Shown: one piece after another, positions 1 to 12,624 of the stretch
Layout: each line of letters starts with the position of its first letter
How positions within the stretch are numbered: the first letter of the stretch is position 1
Source: Capillidium heterosporum
Lineage: Eukaryota > Entomophthoromycota > Entomophthoromycetes > Entomophthorales > Capillidiaceae
NCBI GenBank assembly: GCA_016630905.1
Contig: WBMQ01000008.1
Location: forward strand, 1,488,001 to 1,552,000
Direction: 5' to 3'
DNA length: 64,000 nucleotides
Program-made: the position numbers and the translations under genes
The notes under the pieces: model-generated
Told to the model about the DNA's origin: nothing
The model's database searches: none
Seen by the model: the letters and a program-made list of their open reading frames with translations, nothing else

Positions 1-925
1 AGTTTGGATTGGATTGGTTGCCAACTTAAAGCTTCCCAATTTGGAAATATTATTAGCAAGTTTTGGGATAGTGGTATGATAGCTCTAGGAAGTGGCTTTA
101 TCTGTTGTATTGAGTAGCCCCATTTTTAGTTGACCTATATATTTTTCCTTTCATTTTTCTATTCTGAATGCCTTTATGCACTGCCAGCTTGAACCTTTAA
201 CTCTTGGAGTACCTGTCACTTCATACCAGTTGTTTATTGCTATCCATATTAATAAAATTGATATTTAAAGCTTTGAAGCAGGATTGCCTACCTTTAATTA
301 TAAAAAGTCCGGCCTATTTTTGAGTAAATATCTTTAGGTAGTATGTATGGAGGTGAGTAGGACTATAGAAAGTAGATTTATATCAAAACACTTTCAAATA
401 GGATTATTACCTTCCCTTATCCATTATATATAAGTAAGTATATATATAAAACTATTTGAATTTGGGGTGATATTTTGCCAACTATCAAAATGGTACTTGC
501 ATTGATAGAGAAGTTTGGATAGGATAATGGTGCCCATAAAAGGTATATGGTATCAAACTAATAGGCATCTTATGCTTATATTTGCATACCTTTAAGCATA
601 GAAAAACAAGAGGTAAGAAGTTTTACTTTGAATAAATGCCAAGTATGTCTTATATGAACTATATTCCATTTTAATTTATATAGTTGAAATACATGTTTCC
701 AATAAATATAGATAAGTAGTTTGATAGGTTAAAGTTATATACATAGTCATAAGAACGATATCTCTCAGCATAAAGATGCTAAAGTTGGTATTAATCAGAA
801 CTTTCAAATTCAAAGTAGTATAAAAGTTTTGCCATAACAGATCAAAGCATGCTATTATCAAATTTTAAAACAAGATATATGTATTGAAGGTACAAAGTAA
901 ATATTATATTGAAAAGTACCTCCAG
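1..925. other. AT-rich intergenic, no gene seen
   Basis: No frame on either strand has convincing coding character, and no tRNA or repeat end was recognised. The right part is the 3' flank of the GTPase gene. Confidence 0.5.
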
Positions 926-1957
926 TTAATCCAACTTGGCTGGCCAAAACTTGACTAAACCTTCGTGCAATTCGAACTTAGCCTCCAATTTCTTGACATA
1001 ACTCTTCAACCCATTCCCCATAATTGTAAGCTTGAGTTCGTAATCCTCCTTATCCTCAAACTCGATGTTGATCCAATTTGGTCTGCCAAAGGCAAAGTTC
1101 ATTAAAAACTTACTAGGATTGCCGTCAAATAGACAAGAAATTCTACCTTTAACTCGATATACGGTTTCCTTGTCGAAAGCCTTGAAAAAGATTTCGATTT
1201 CATGACGGTTGAGTAGGCTGAGTAGCTTAGTGTCGACAGTTATACAGTCCAGCTCCTCGGAAATTTTGGTGGATAGTTCTTGGACATGTAACTTGGAGTT
1301 GAGGCCAAAGACTAAGTTGAGGTCGATGCCGATATCAGTATGGTATTTGAGTCTTGCAGTTTCGTCGTTGAGATCGTTTACTCTATCGATTACTCGGTCC
1401 ATGGCTTGTTCGGAGCAAGTTTCCCACTTGGTTAATAGGATGAGGTCGGTAAATTGAGCTTGAAGCTTGGCTGTATAACTGACGTCCTCGTACCCCATAA
1501 AATTTTGGCAATCTACGGTTGTTATAACGGCATCTAGTTTGAAATTGTCGCTTAGTTGGTTGATCTGCCACACTATGGGGGCTGGGAATGCCGTGCCCGA
1601 GGTCTCTAGTAAGATGTGATCGGGCTCGTATTGGAGCAAGTCTAAGAGCCCAGTCTTGAGCTTACCAACCGATACACAACATATGCACCCGTTTACTATT
1701 TCTTTTATCTCGATGCTACGTTTGGTTTCTTTGCTAACAGTCGTTGATGTTGGGTTGGAAGTTTGATTTTGGTCTTGGTCTTGGCTTTGACTCAAGTTGA
1801 AAAGTTGACTATCGGTAAAACTGTCGCCATACTCATTCTTGAGGACACAGACTTTGAGACCCTTGTCGACTTTTCTCAAGATATCTAAGATTATGGTTGT
1901 CTTACCGCTACCTACGAACCCGGTGAATACAGTTATTGGGACCAACTTGCTGGACAT
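926..1957 (-). CDS. ZNG1: CobW/COG0523 G3E GTPase, ZNG1-like metallochaperone
   Basis: Single-exon protein of 343 residues. Visible motifs: N-terminal P-loop GFVGSGKTT (about residues 13-21), metal-binding CICC (about 91-94), and the ETSGTAFP segment expected for switch II. The C-terminal part (from about residue 240) resembles the CobW C-terminal domain. Members of this subfamily use GTP to hand zinc to client enzymes such as methionine aminopeptidase in the cytosol; that role is inferred from family. The guanine-specificity motif normally written NKxD or NKxE reads TKWE here, so the Asn is replaced. A low-complexity Asp/Gln/Asn insert lies around residues 57-70. The ATG at 1955-1957 is the first in frame and faces the acetyltransferase gene across a 115-base gap. 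Confidence 0.88.
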   Translation of the reverse strand: MSSKLVPITVFTGFVGSGKTTIILDILRKVDKGLKVCVLKNEYGDSFTDSQLFNLSQSQDQDQNQTSNPTSTTVSKETKRSIEIKEIVNGCICCVSVGKLKTGLLDLLQYEPDHILLETSGTAFPAPIVWQINQLSDNFKLDAVITTVDCQNFMGYEDVSYTAKLQAQFTDLILLTKWETCSEQAMDRVIDRVNDLNDETARLKYHTDIGIDLNLVFGLNSKLHVQELSTKISEELDCITVDTKLLSLLNRHEIEIFFKAFDKETVYRVKGRISCLFDGNPSKFLMNFAFGRPNWINIEFEDKEDYELKLTIMGNGLKSYVKKLEAKFELHEGLVKFWPAKLD

Positions 1958-2072
1958 TTTCTAAGTTCAAGATGCATTCTCCTCAAGTTATTTATTCTTT
2001 GTCCTTCTCATCAAAGATTACGTCATAGATGGGGCTTATAAGAGGGGCAGGTTGGTAAATGGCTTGGACAAA
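1958..2072. promoter_or_regulatory. Short divergent promoter between GTPase and MAK3-like genes
   Basis: Only 115 bases separate the two start codons, so both genes must take their 5' ends and core promoters from this segment. No clear TATA box was seen. Confidence 0.6.
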
Positions 2073-2626
2073 ATGGAAGAGAACCCACTACTAACCAAGC
2101 CTATAGTTATCAACGAGAACATCGAGCTTAAGAGGTACAAGGATGAGAGCGAACTTGCAGATATGATGGATTTGATATCCAAGGATCTCTCTGAACCCTA
2201 CTCCATATTCACCTACCGATATTTCCTAGCGTACTGGCCTCACCTGTGCTACTTGGTAACTTTAACCCATTTTTTAGTATATTAAGCTTTACATATCAAC
2301 TTTAAAATTAGGCCCGAACTACCGAAGGCCAGTTAGTCGGAGTAATCATAAGCAAGCTGGACCAACACAAGCAGCATCTACGTGGTTACATCGCTATGCT
2401 AGCTGTCAACGACAACTTTCGCAAACTGAGTATAGGTAGCTCTTTGGTGAAGATATCGATATTAGCTATGAAGGAGTATGGTGCCGACGAGATTGTTTTG
2501 GAAGCTGAAAACACAAATGTCAAGGCATTAAATTTATACCAAAAGTTGGGGTTCATCAAGGCGAAGCGATTGCATAGGTACTACTTGACGGGAGCCGATG
2601 CCTTTAGATTGAAGCTTTTTTTGTGA
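2073..2626 (+). CDS. MAK3: N-alpha-acetyltransferase NatC catalytic subunit (Naa30/Mak3)
   Basis: Two exons, 2073-2255 and 2312-2626, give 165 residues, close to the usual size of the catalytic core. The 56-base intron has GTAAC at its start and AAATTAG at its end. GNAT features: IFTYRYFLAYWP near residue 36, RGYIAMLAV strand, an acetyl-CoA loop at RKLSIGSSLV (a variant of the RxxGxG/A consensus), and the C-terminal ADEIVLEAE...NLYQKLGFI...RYYLTGADAFRL block that is diagnostic of Naa30. The enzyme acetylates N-terminal Met followed by hydrophobic residues, working with Naa35/Naa38 on ribosomes. I start at the first ATG (2073); an in-frame TTG lies upstream at 2052. Confidence 0.92.
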
Positions 2627-3483
2627 ATGCTTAATAAATAAGATCTTAGCAATAATAGATTTATTTAGCTGGCTTTATTTGAAAGTATAGTTTTTTATTG
2701 AAGGCTCATACTAATTATTTTGGTACTATTAAGTTTTATATAATAAGCTTGAAAATATGTTGGACATGGTTACTTTTATTTGTTGGTATGATGGAATAGT
2801 TGATGGTGTATTTAGAGTTAAAGTTGCAAATGTACTGATTAAAAATGCAAACGAGTTGGTGATAGCACTGAACTGTGATTTTTATAGGTAGCAAAATGAA
2901 GGTTACGTGGATTTACACTCAATACACTGCTTAATGTTCAATAAGAATATATGAAATGTATAGCAGTTAAGGACTTCCTATTTACTTATGCTTTACTTAT
3001 TTCCAACATTGTTGAAATTAATAGATGAAAACTGGCGATACCTTTGGTAAACTTTTAACCTTTTGAAGGAAACCATAGAAGTAGTGTTTGGGTAGGTAAG
3101 TGGCTTATAGTGTGTTAAAGCGATAAGGTAAATGTATTTGGTAGAATGCGGGTAAATGGGTGCTTGACAATGTAAACAGTCTAAACTTGTATGCTGTTAA
3201 ATAACTCCACTACCGAAATTTAGTACTGATACGTTTTAAACCACTTGAAATAGCTTTTATAACCTACGGTTGCTTTTATCTCACTTAATTGTACACTTTG
3301 CTCGAAGGTAAATACAAGGAGCTTATAAAAGAAAAATAGATGCTACCAAGATAACTAATAGCGCAGTTACGTAGACTTACCAACTAAAGTAAAGTATCCG
3401 CACCATTTATTTAAGAATAGTTATAATAAACGAATTTACTAAATAAAGCGTGCAAAAATAACGATGCTTAAAAGGCCAACCGT
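2627..3483. other. AT-rich intergenic between MAK3 and VMA10
   Basis: Serves as the shared 3' region of two convergent genes. No coding frame, RNA or repeat was recognised. Confidence 0.5.
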
Positions 3484-4055
3484 TTAAACCTTGGCATTCT
3501 TGTGGGGCTGGGGGTTGACGTTAAAGACAGTATTGATCAGCGTCTTCAAGACCTGGGGTTCATTCTTTGCAAACTGGTCGCGTACCTCGTTGACTTTGAC
3601 CTTGGTTTCCAACTCGATAGTCTTGACAATGTCATTGGTGGAACCAGAGTGCTACAGTTTGTAAAAATATGATTAGTGAGATAAAAAGTTGGAGGAAAAA
3701 GTTGAGGGAGATTAGGGGATGAAGCTTCTGAGGATTAGGTTTGATTAGGAAAGCTTACCTTCTTTTCAAACTCGGTAAATTCTTGGTTCTTTTGCTGCTT
3801 AAGGTTCTGAATTTCCTTAGCGGCTTCCGAACGGGCATCCTTGATACGTTGGACACGGTCTATTTTATAACAATTAATAAGGGTAGGGTTTATAAACTTT
3901 ACATTGACGGGCTTTCTCAACAATCTTGGAAGCTTCCTTCTCAGCCTCGAGTAGGGTTTGGATACCTTGGGAACCGGAACTAGCCTATTTAAACAATTCA
4001 GTATTAAATATCCGCCATCAAGCTAGAATGTAGATGTTCAATTTATATTTACCAT
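3484..4055 (-). CDS. VMA10: V-type proton ATPase subunit G
   Basis: Four exons on the minus strand: 4053-4055, 3903-3984, 3759-3859 and 3484-3651. Together they give 354 bases, 117 residues, the normal length for subunit G. The first exon is just the ATG; the intron begins immediately after it. The protein starts M-ASSGSQGIQTLLEAE, followed by the helical stretch EKEASKIVEKARQYRVQRIK that typifies the peripheral stalk of the V1 sector, and ends in a divergent tail. Subunit G forms a coiled coil with subunit E on the vacuolar ATPase stator. All splice sites are GT-AG. Confidence 0.92.
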
Positions 4056-4843
4056 CTTTATATGATTTTTCTTATTCTAAAAGGTAAAGTAATTGCGTCA
4101 ACCGCCTTCTAGTTGTTGGTTATGGCTAGGAGGGTTGAGTTTAGGTAGTTGATTGGTTACTATTTTGTAATTGAGCCGGCTTGAATTTGCCGGTTTAACT
4201 TCCAACTTCCAAAATTTTGGAATCCTGCAAAAAGTAAAAAGTAAAATTGAATTTACTAGTTCACTTAACGCGTGATAGCAAAAAAGCTTTCTTATCTCGG
4301 CTTTTACAAAACAACCTAAAATAAGGCTTTTGGATAGTTCTTGTTGAAGTCAATACTGGAATGTCGTACAAGATCTATATAAAAGTTGCTTTTAAGCTAA
4401 CAAGCCCAAGCTTTAAACTAGTAAGCGACCACAATACAAATATTTGTATCAACACTTGCTTTATAGCACCTATTGGTTTAATAAAATTCAACAAAGACAA
4501 AGGCAACCTGATAAACATATAAAATATATGCTTTTAATAAACAATACGATACACTGTAACTAACTTAACAGGAGTATACAATGAAACTGCAATGTGGAAT
4601 TTGGATCTTATTCCATCTATATTCAATACATAGTTGATGAGTTGCCTAGAAACTATTACCTTTTCTCTAGCTCTAACACTTTTTTACGGATAAGTCGGTA
4701 AAGATCTATAAAAGCTTACTAACAGCAATAGAAACATTTACATAGCTTCTACCAATAATACATAGATTACAAAATGATCAAATATATATAAATAAAAAGT
4801 ACATCTATTTCAAAGCTTTACTTTTACACCTCCAACTCTAAAA
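4056..4843. other. Intergenic between VMA10 promoter and PPR gene end
   Basis: AT-rich, no gene recognised; contains the VMA10 promoter side. Confidence 0.45.
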
Positions 4844-6711
4844 TTAAAACGATATACCATCGTTCAAGCTGAATTCCTTCTCTACAAACTTGTATCCATC
4901 TGACTCCATCTGCTCCAGCAAGGACCCAGCTCTATAATCCTTTGTGTGCTTAAACCTTTGTACCATCAAGTTGTAGGTGTCGTAGTACATCTTGAATTCC
5001 TTGGCTTTGGCAACTTGGAGGTAGTCCCAAGCTTGGTCGTTGAACTGTGAGGTTGCGTTCCCTTCGCCTTCACCTTGACTTTGGATTTCACGTCCTTCCT
5101 CTTCCTTAGCTTTTGAAAGGGTGAACAGTACAAGCCGGTGGTAGGATATGGCGTTGAGAGGGATTTGTAGATTGTCGGCTAGATCCAAAGTTTTTGAGAG
5201 GATGTTGGAATCTTGAATTAGGCAAGCGAGATCCAAACTGGAGTTAATAAATTCGACGTCGAATTTATCGCTATTTTGTAGATTTTCCAAATCTAAAGTG
5301 ATAAAGTCAAAAGCAGCGACTGCCTTATCGAACTGAAGACTTAGTTTGTAGGCCTCAATTATTGTCAGCCATAATGTATTCCCAAAATACTTTTCTTCTT
5401 TCAAGTATAGTTCCAACTCGGCAATCTTACCAGCCTCTTTAGTCAAGTTGGAAGCGATTAGTTGGCTTAAGGCGGCAGCGAAACCAGATACTCCAGTCTC
5501 AGTCAAGGTAGCCAAGATATGTAAAGCGCGTGACCAAGCTTCCGGGTGCTGGGGGTTACTACCGGCTTGGATGTAGGTAGCCAGTATGGGGAGGTAGTGT
5601 AAGGGTGTTAACTCAACCTTCAATTTACCGAGCTGAGTTAGAGTTAAAGTTATTAAATTAAAGTCGGAGTGGCGATTGGCTACATCTAAAAGTTGCAGGA
5701 GGAGACCTTGATCAAGAACTAGGTTGCGGTTAACTGTTAATTTTAGGAGATTGAAGCTGGCTGTTAACTAAAACATAGGTTAGTAATTGCATGGTTAAAA
5801 ACTGTACATGGTAGCTTTTGGAAAATCTGCGTAGCCATTGCAATAAAGTTGGTGCTTCAACTGAAGTGACATCGATTTGCTCCTCCCAAATTTTAAAAGC
5901 ATCATCTACTTGGTCTAACTTCAAGTGAGCTCGCATAACTGTTTCGTGACATATCAAGCTTAAAGGAACCTTGTCATTTAAAAGTTTTTGGTAAGTTAGG
6001 AATAGAGCTTCGTAACTGTATTGGCGGATCAATATAGTTAACAGAGTTGCGTAGGTACTTGTTGTCAACTTTATATTATAGTCGGTAAATAGAGATAACA
6101 CGTAGTTGGTATATTCGGATGTAGGGACCGATAACTAAAATGCCAGTCAGTTGAAAATTTAGTATCATTAGTTACTTCTAAAGCCAAATTTAGAATGGCT
6201 GAATCGAGTACTAGGCCAGCCTTGATATAGTCGTCTATGAAATTCAGGCACAGTTTAAACTTCTGATCCCTATCCAGGTCGACTACTTTAGTTAAAGCTA
6301 CCAAAAGGTGGTGGTAGGTTTCTCGGTCGGGTTGAAGCTTCAAAGTTTTTATTTCGTTTAGGATAGACTCGACGTTGGCGTACTTGGGTAGACCTCTGAT
6401 ACTGAACTGCAACTTTCGGTTGAACTTGGCTAGGTCACTGCTACCATACGTATTTATTAATAGGGGTCGTCCTTGAATTATTGGGGAGGTTGGAGTTGGG
6501 GGTTTGGCAATGGTGGAAGTGGTGGTGGAAGTTGAAGTTGGAGTGTTCAAGTAGGATAGGTCGGTAGCTAATATGAAAAGGTTATTTTCAAGTCATCTTA
6601 CATGTACTTACCGTATGTGCGTCCACAATAGTTACTCCAGCCTTTATACTGGGTCGATTTTGAAGTTCGACTTGCCAGGTATTGTAGTTGGACTTTGAGG
6701 TTCTTTGTCAT
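4844..6711 (-). CDS. Pentatricopeptide-repeat (PPR) protein, probably mitochondrial
   Basis: Four exons (6612-6711, 6176-6567, 5808-6134, 4844-5767) sum to 1743 bases, 580 residues, with no stop. Introns are 44, 41 and 40 nt. The N-terminus is rich in Lys/Arg/Ser and poor in acids (MTKNLKVQLQYLASRTSK), compatible with a mitochondrial presequence. Helical-pair repeats of about 35 residues are visible, for example ESILNEIKTLKLQPDRETYH, STYATLLTILIRQYSYEALF and MYYDTYNLMVQRFKH. PPR proteins bind organellar RNA and support processing, stability or translation. Ccm1-like 15S rRNA maturation is one possibility, but I cannot assign the orthologue. A Thr/Ser/Pro-rich linker follows the presequence. 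Confidence 0.8.
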
Positions 6712-8828
6712 GACGAACTTGTAAAACTTTTATCACTGCAAAAAGTTTATCAAGTGGATTCCTTTTGATGGAATTGGGAATTGAAAGGCTTGAAAAATTG
6801 GGAATAAAGGTTAAAGCGAAATCCACTTTGAAGTTGAAGCTTAAGATTCGAATGGATTGTTTGAAAGTATTCAATGGATAAATTCAATTTTGATTTGTTA
6901 GTTGGAATTTGCAACATTTTCAAAATAGTTTATAATGTTGGTTTTGGATACAAGTATAAGAACTTGTTTCAAAGTAGGTTTATCATTACATATAGTATTT
7001 CAGCATTTATTTGTGAATGTTGTTGACTACTTAACCATCTTGTCTGAATATGCTATACAGGCATTTTGCATCCTAATCTAATATATTTAGAGGAGTATTC
7101 TGTCTTATAAACTACCTAATACAAAGCAAATATATACAAGGTTAGAAAAGTTGTATAACTTTTATTCATTCCATATAGTGACTACTACCAATAGAAAGGC
7201 TATATATCAAGAAAGTGGTATATTGCTAATGTGATAATTTACATCTATATTTTATATAAATATAAATCTTATAATACAAGTTGATTTCAAATTTTCTATA
7301 CAACTATTTAAAGTAAATTAGGCCCACTTATCCATTTAGTTTATGTTTCAAGCATTTTATGTCTTTAGAAACTTATATTTGTAAATAAGACTAAGAGAAA
7401 CATATAAAGGAAATTATCAATTTTAAATAATATAATTAGTAGGCTAACCTTAAAGCTATTGATAGGTATGTATATAAGTCTATAATATATATCCAAGAAA
7501 TAGTTGAAATAAGTGACTTTAGTAGTATACTTTATATATATCTAAAAAAAGATCTTATTTTAAATATAAATTCTTTTAAAAGAACTTTATAACAAAAAGT
7601 GTGTAAAATAATGAAAATACTTTCAAAATTAAACATATGCACTATTCTAGTTTACATTTAACTTTTTAGAAAGTTATATTACAATTAACTATATTTAACT
7701 ATTATTCATATAAAATTAACTTCATTCTACTTATTTAGCTAATTACAGTGGCTCTAGCTATTAGTATTTAATTTAATAATCAAACTGAAACCTTTAGCAA
7801 CTTTATAAGTTACTTAATATAACAATAACTATAAAACCAACAAAGTGTAGTGGATCTTCAATACATTCTTAAATGACTATACTACTAATAATGCGAAAAA
7901 TGCAAGACAGTTATGGCTAGTAAAGTTGTCAACTATATATACATTTTTTGTCTATCAAATTCTGGAAATACTTAAGTAGGAATAATCTACATATCTAGCT
8001 TCTATAAGAAATATTAATCATTATGAAAAATAATAAATTTAGCTACTTTGAAAAACACAAAAACAGTAAGTACAGCTACTAGATTAAATATAATAAGACT
8101 AGCTACAAAGATATAAAGTGTAGCAAAAAGCATACATATATTACATACTACTTTGATAAGCCTTATTCTTATAAAAAAGAGTGTAACTATAGTTTCTAAA
8201 GCTGAGGAAACAAATGTTTTAAAACTTGTACTAATAAAAATAAGCTTACTTAAAGTTTTTAATTTAGTTAATAAATTTACACTTTCTTATATATTATTGA
8301 ACTGTTTATATTTTATATCCTTATTTTGCATTTTCTTACTTTTACTAAACTTTAATTAACAATATAAACATTTTTTCCTATTACTATATACAGAATATAC
8401 TCTTCCAATGTGTTTATAAAAGCTAAGCATAATAAAGAATTAACTGTTTAAGGACTTTGTAGCAAAGCTTGAATCTATATTACAATATAGCTAGCATAAT
8501 TTCTCTATAATATACCTAAATAGCCTAGATATAAGTTTATTTTGTATGCAGCTACCTTTAACTAGCTAATTTTCTAAGCATATAATTTCAAACAGGGTCT
8601 ACTTATTTAGTAAAAAGATTGATTTTAACTAGTTTATAGATTTTACTATTTAGCTATGTTAATACTTTACCACTATGTAACTAACCTTTGGCTCCTTATT
8701 TGATTTTATAAGGCTCATTCTAGCTATTTTTTGTTGCTATAGAGAAAACAAAGTTTAAAAAAGTAGATTGTATTATCAAAAACAAAACTTAAAAAACATT
8801 TAACTCAAGTTTCTAAACGAAATCGAAC
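6712..8828. other. Very AT-rich gap, perhaps decayed repeat
   Basis: 2.1 kb with no convincing gene. Base composition is more extreme than at neighbouring genes and resembles the RIP-decayed cluster at 57-64 kb, so an old repeat is possible, but no ends or clear protein similarity can be shown. Confidence 0.35.
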
Positions 8829-9686
8829 TTACATTGTACAGACTTGAGGAGACTTGCTAGCTTCTTCAACTCTACGGAATTTCCAAACTGGGATAGAGAG
8901 GGCAATTACTATGACAATGGGACAGATGATACTGATGATAGACGTTCTTAAAACCAGCAAAACGGCAAAGATGCATAGCAGCAGGGTTAAAATAAGGAAA
9001 ACACCGCCGGTATACAGCTTATATCTGTTCAATCTACTGTACACTAACAGTTGCATGAAGTTCAAGTAGTTTAAAGTCGACGAGAAGTAAGTCATGTAGA
9101 CGTACTGGACAGGCATAAGTAAGGTAAATTGCATGGTTATGTCGGTTGTCTTGCCAATGAATGACAGTACCAACGAAAGGTAAGCCTGTCCATCAACACT
9201 ACGGCGCTTCAAATTCAACACCAGTTGGAAGTAGGTTTCAATAGACCAAAGGATAATAGAAATCCATACCATGTATGAGGAAGTACTCGGTCCGAACACT
9301 TTGTTCACTTCGACCACAATTATAATAGTAAAGAGGAGGGAACATGCGATAGTAAGTAGAATTTTGAAGCGAAGAGGCTTGTCAGAGTACAGCAGGAATT
9401 GAAATAGCATAATTATCTCTAGAATAGGCATATATACTCCACTTATCTTGGTGAATAATGGAACCTCGATAGCAAAGATGAAGAAACAATTAATAAGACT
9501 AGCTGTGAAGTTACAGGTTGCCCATATGAAGCTTAGACCTAAGGTGGAACGCCGTTGGTAGTTTTGGATTAACTGAGGGAAGATTACAATGAACCATATG
9601 ACGTTACTTATGTAGCCACAGATGTTGGCCAAGTAACAGAGCCAGGTTGATAGGTTAAAATCACAGTTCTCGAGTAAGCTAGGCAT
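8829..9686 (-). CDS. PQ-loop repeat membrane protein
   Basis: Single exon, 285 residues with about seven hydrophobic segments. The first PQ-loop is clear (IVIFPQLIQNYQRRSTLGLS, about residues 33-52). The second, around residues 150-170, reads YFQLVLNLKRRSVDGQAY, with Phe where the Pro of the PQ pair is expected. PQ-loop proteins of this type (S. pombe Stm1, yeast Ypq1-3) are vacuolar/lysosomal transporters of cationic amino acids or sensors. Placement in that group is by motif only. The start is the ATG at 9684-9686; the C-terminus is short and hydrophilic. Confidence 0.82.
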   Translation of the reverse strand: MPSLLENCDFNLSTWLCYLANICGYISNVIWFIVIFPQLIQNYQRRSTLGLSFIWATCNFTASLINCFFIFAIEVPLFTKISGVYMPILEIIMLFQFLLYSDKPLRFKILLTIACSLLFTIIIVVEVNKVFGPSTSSYMVWISIILWSIETYFQLVLNLKRRSVDGQAYLSLVLSFIGKTTDITMQFTLLMPVQYVYMTYFSSTLNYLNFMQLLVYSRLNRYKLYTGGVFLILTLLLCIFAVLLVLRTSIISIICPIVIVIALSIPVWKFRRVEEASKSPQVCTM

Positions 9687-12624
9687 TTTACTATGCTAGG
9701 CTTTGGAAAGCTAATTTTAATATTCTACAAATAGTCATATATAGCTTACTATCTTACAGGTGATGTTCGATAAGCTTTATGAAAGGTTTAGTAGGTCAAA
9801 GTTCATCAATACATTTTCTACTATATAAAACTTACTAGTAATAAGGAAGCTGGAGACAAAGAGTAAAAGGTCGCAAGGTGACAGTAGTAGCCTAAAAACA
9901 AACTAACAATATGTTATTTTTCAAGCAAATAAATTTACTCTTCAACTGCAGATTTATTTGTGCAAGAAGTGGAAGCTTTATTCGTTGTCCAAGCTCTAGG
10001 CCTAATATATTAGTACTTCTGTTTTGAAATGAGGTGCTTACTCTAAGGCGAAGGAGGTGTAGTTGCAAGCAAAGTTCTTCAAAATATAACCTACATGATA
10101 CATTCAATATAAACCTTCAATCTCTATATAACTTACCTCAAACTCCTATAGCAGTTGCAACTCTAAAATTGGTGTCTTACCAATATAAATTTCAAGGAAG
10201 GTTTTACAAAGATAAAAATTTTTCTATGTACACACACTCTCAATGTACCATTCCCTTTTGGTACCAGAGTTTTGTTCTAATGTACAGAGAAATTATGTTA
10301 CAAGTGTATCGATTTTCATCTACATTTATATAAATTCAAATTTGCTACACTAAAATACACGTATCCACTTTATTCTTAAACTTTCTACTAATCTGTTCAG
10401 GTAATATAGGTGATTTCTATGGGCTCAATTGTATAAACTTACTCAACTCTCTGAACAGAGTAGTAGGTCAATTCGAGAAGCCTAAGTCATTTAGACTTAG
10501 AACTTTGTAATTTGATCTATCGAAAAGTCTGCTACATTGAACTATAGGATATATTGAATATATATTAGCAAGATACTTGCATATCTTTAACATATCTTTG
10601 ATTTTTTACAACAAACGTATATCTACAAGGACTAGATTATCTTCAAAGCACAGTAGATTTGTCGTCGAATAGAGCCCTAACTGGAGTAAAAATTGGATGA
10701 CCTAATCTGTCGATTTTGAGCTAAAGTTGAATGAGATAGTAACACTCAATATTCAGTAGGTCCTGAAACTAAATACAAAGCCAGTGGGCTTCAATCAAGT
10801 TGAGTAACAACACCCTCTAAACTAAACCTCAAGTCTTTTAAAGGGCACCTACATCGTAATTGGATAGAACTAATATACTTTAAATTGCCAGTTGATTCAG
10901 TAGACATAGCAGATATATATTACTACAAATCTTTGTATATAAATTTATAACGATGAGCTATATTTTAAAAACTAACCATTTCTCTAGCTTTGAACTTACA
11001 GTGCTTGACTAGTAATCAATTTGAGGTGCAGTAATCAGTTGGCTATAAGTTTAGCTGTAGTAAAGATAGATTGAACTGGGAACAATGTAGTTTGAAATGC
11101 AACTAAATGAGTTGATAATTGACTAGTTGAAGGTTTTGTTGGGTTTACAGACCTAAGCTGTGTCAAACGCTTTAAACTTTTGGGACTTAGCTCGTTCATC
11201 ATCTATCATTTTACTTGCCATTACACTATATTTACCGACATAAATTTAAATACATGTCTCTATTTCAACACATTTATAAAGAAATTTAAGCAGTATTGAG
11301 AATTTCAACTATTAGTTTCGAAATTAAGTCTAATGAAGAATAGTGATAAAAGATATAATAGTATTTGTTAGCTGTAAGTTTTCGAATCCTACCCAAAATT
11401 GAGTTGAAGTTTGAGCAAATATTTCTATAGATACTGCTATCCCTTATTGGATTCTAATATCAATTATAAATAGGAAAATATACTTATTTTGAAAATTGAG
11501 CTACTTCTAAGAATACATATAGTCAAAATTTATAGGTGATTCTACCTGACTACAAATAATGATGAGCATCAGCTAGATATTCATAAAAGGTTATTATGTA
11601 GTGAATATAGTCGATACCCATCCAATTCCAAATAGAAATATGAAGGTATATGAGGCTATGGAAGGGAAGGTCGATTATTTCAAATTTTTAAAGGTTAAAA
11701 CTATCAAATATTCTTACTTAAAGCTCTACACTTCCAGGTCCACGTGTACACAGTAGTCAAAGCCCACTATCTTTTCCTTTTCCATCCATAATTCGTCTTA
11801 AAAAGGAAATATATTAAGTGGATAAGATGTATATCAGATAGTATTTCTGAGGGCTCACTAATCAGATACGCATAAATCGAGATTTTGAAAAGTTGTATCC
11901 GGTATCTATATCAGCCATATGGCTGGATGTGTGGTGGGCTGTACTATCAAAAGGGTGCACTTGGGAGAATCGAATTGTCAGATATTCTTGCACCAGTTAC
12001 GTATTGGAATACATCTACTTGCCCTTGAAAGACATGCATGTGGGTGGACGGATGGTCTTATGTTTATCGCCAAAGCTTCATCCCTTGGTCACAGTACCCA
12101 AGTCCTAAATCTGTAACCAAGCAATTCTTCAAGTTGCTAGTTGCAATAATACTAGAGCCTTGTCAATTTTTCAACCCTTATATAAAATTCTTTGAATGTT
12201 GCCCAAATTTGGCGAGGTAATGGTACTTTTAATAACATTTGTCAAGGTGAATGACCTTATTTTTAAAGAATTCTTGGATATGGTTGGGTTGCTGCTATCT
12301 GATAAAAACTATATATACGAGGTGGTACTTCATCAACTTGCAACCCTTCCATAATACAGAAACTTAATCCACCAACAACAAAAAGAGAAGGTTGGATACC
12401 AAAACGGTATATATGTCAAGGGGATGCTTGAAGTACGATCTGATTAAAGTATTTTTATGACAGAAAGGATCTTTTACCTAGTCATCCAGGTCAAAAGTTC
12501 TAAAATATATATATTGCTAAATAGAAAACTACTATAAAAGCTTAGCATATAAAGGAACTATAATGGCACTGGGTATTATTATTTATATTTTGCAGTTTTG
12601 TAACATAAAAGATACAGTAACTAA
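9687..12624. other. Long intergenic region, no gene supported
   Basis: Nearly 3 kb between divergent genes. Open frames at 10.0-10.3 and 11.9-12.2 kb overlap one another in different frames and lack protein-like composition. A TATATA-type stretch near 12.31 kb lies upstream of the receptor gene. Confidence 0.45.

Noticed and set aside
8153-8359. 68-codon frame in the AT-rich gap
   Set aside because: Composition follows the AT bias, no start context, no similarity.
11380-11400. TTCGAATCC resembling a tRNA T arm
   Set aside because: No pairing stem around it and no upstream D arm or acceptor strand.
11893-12220. Three overlapping open frames upstream of the GPCR gene
   Set aside because: Different frames of the same DNA, unnatural composition, no splice context; likely promoter DNA.
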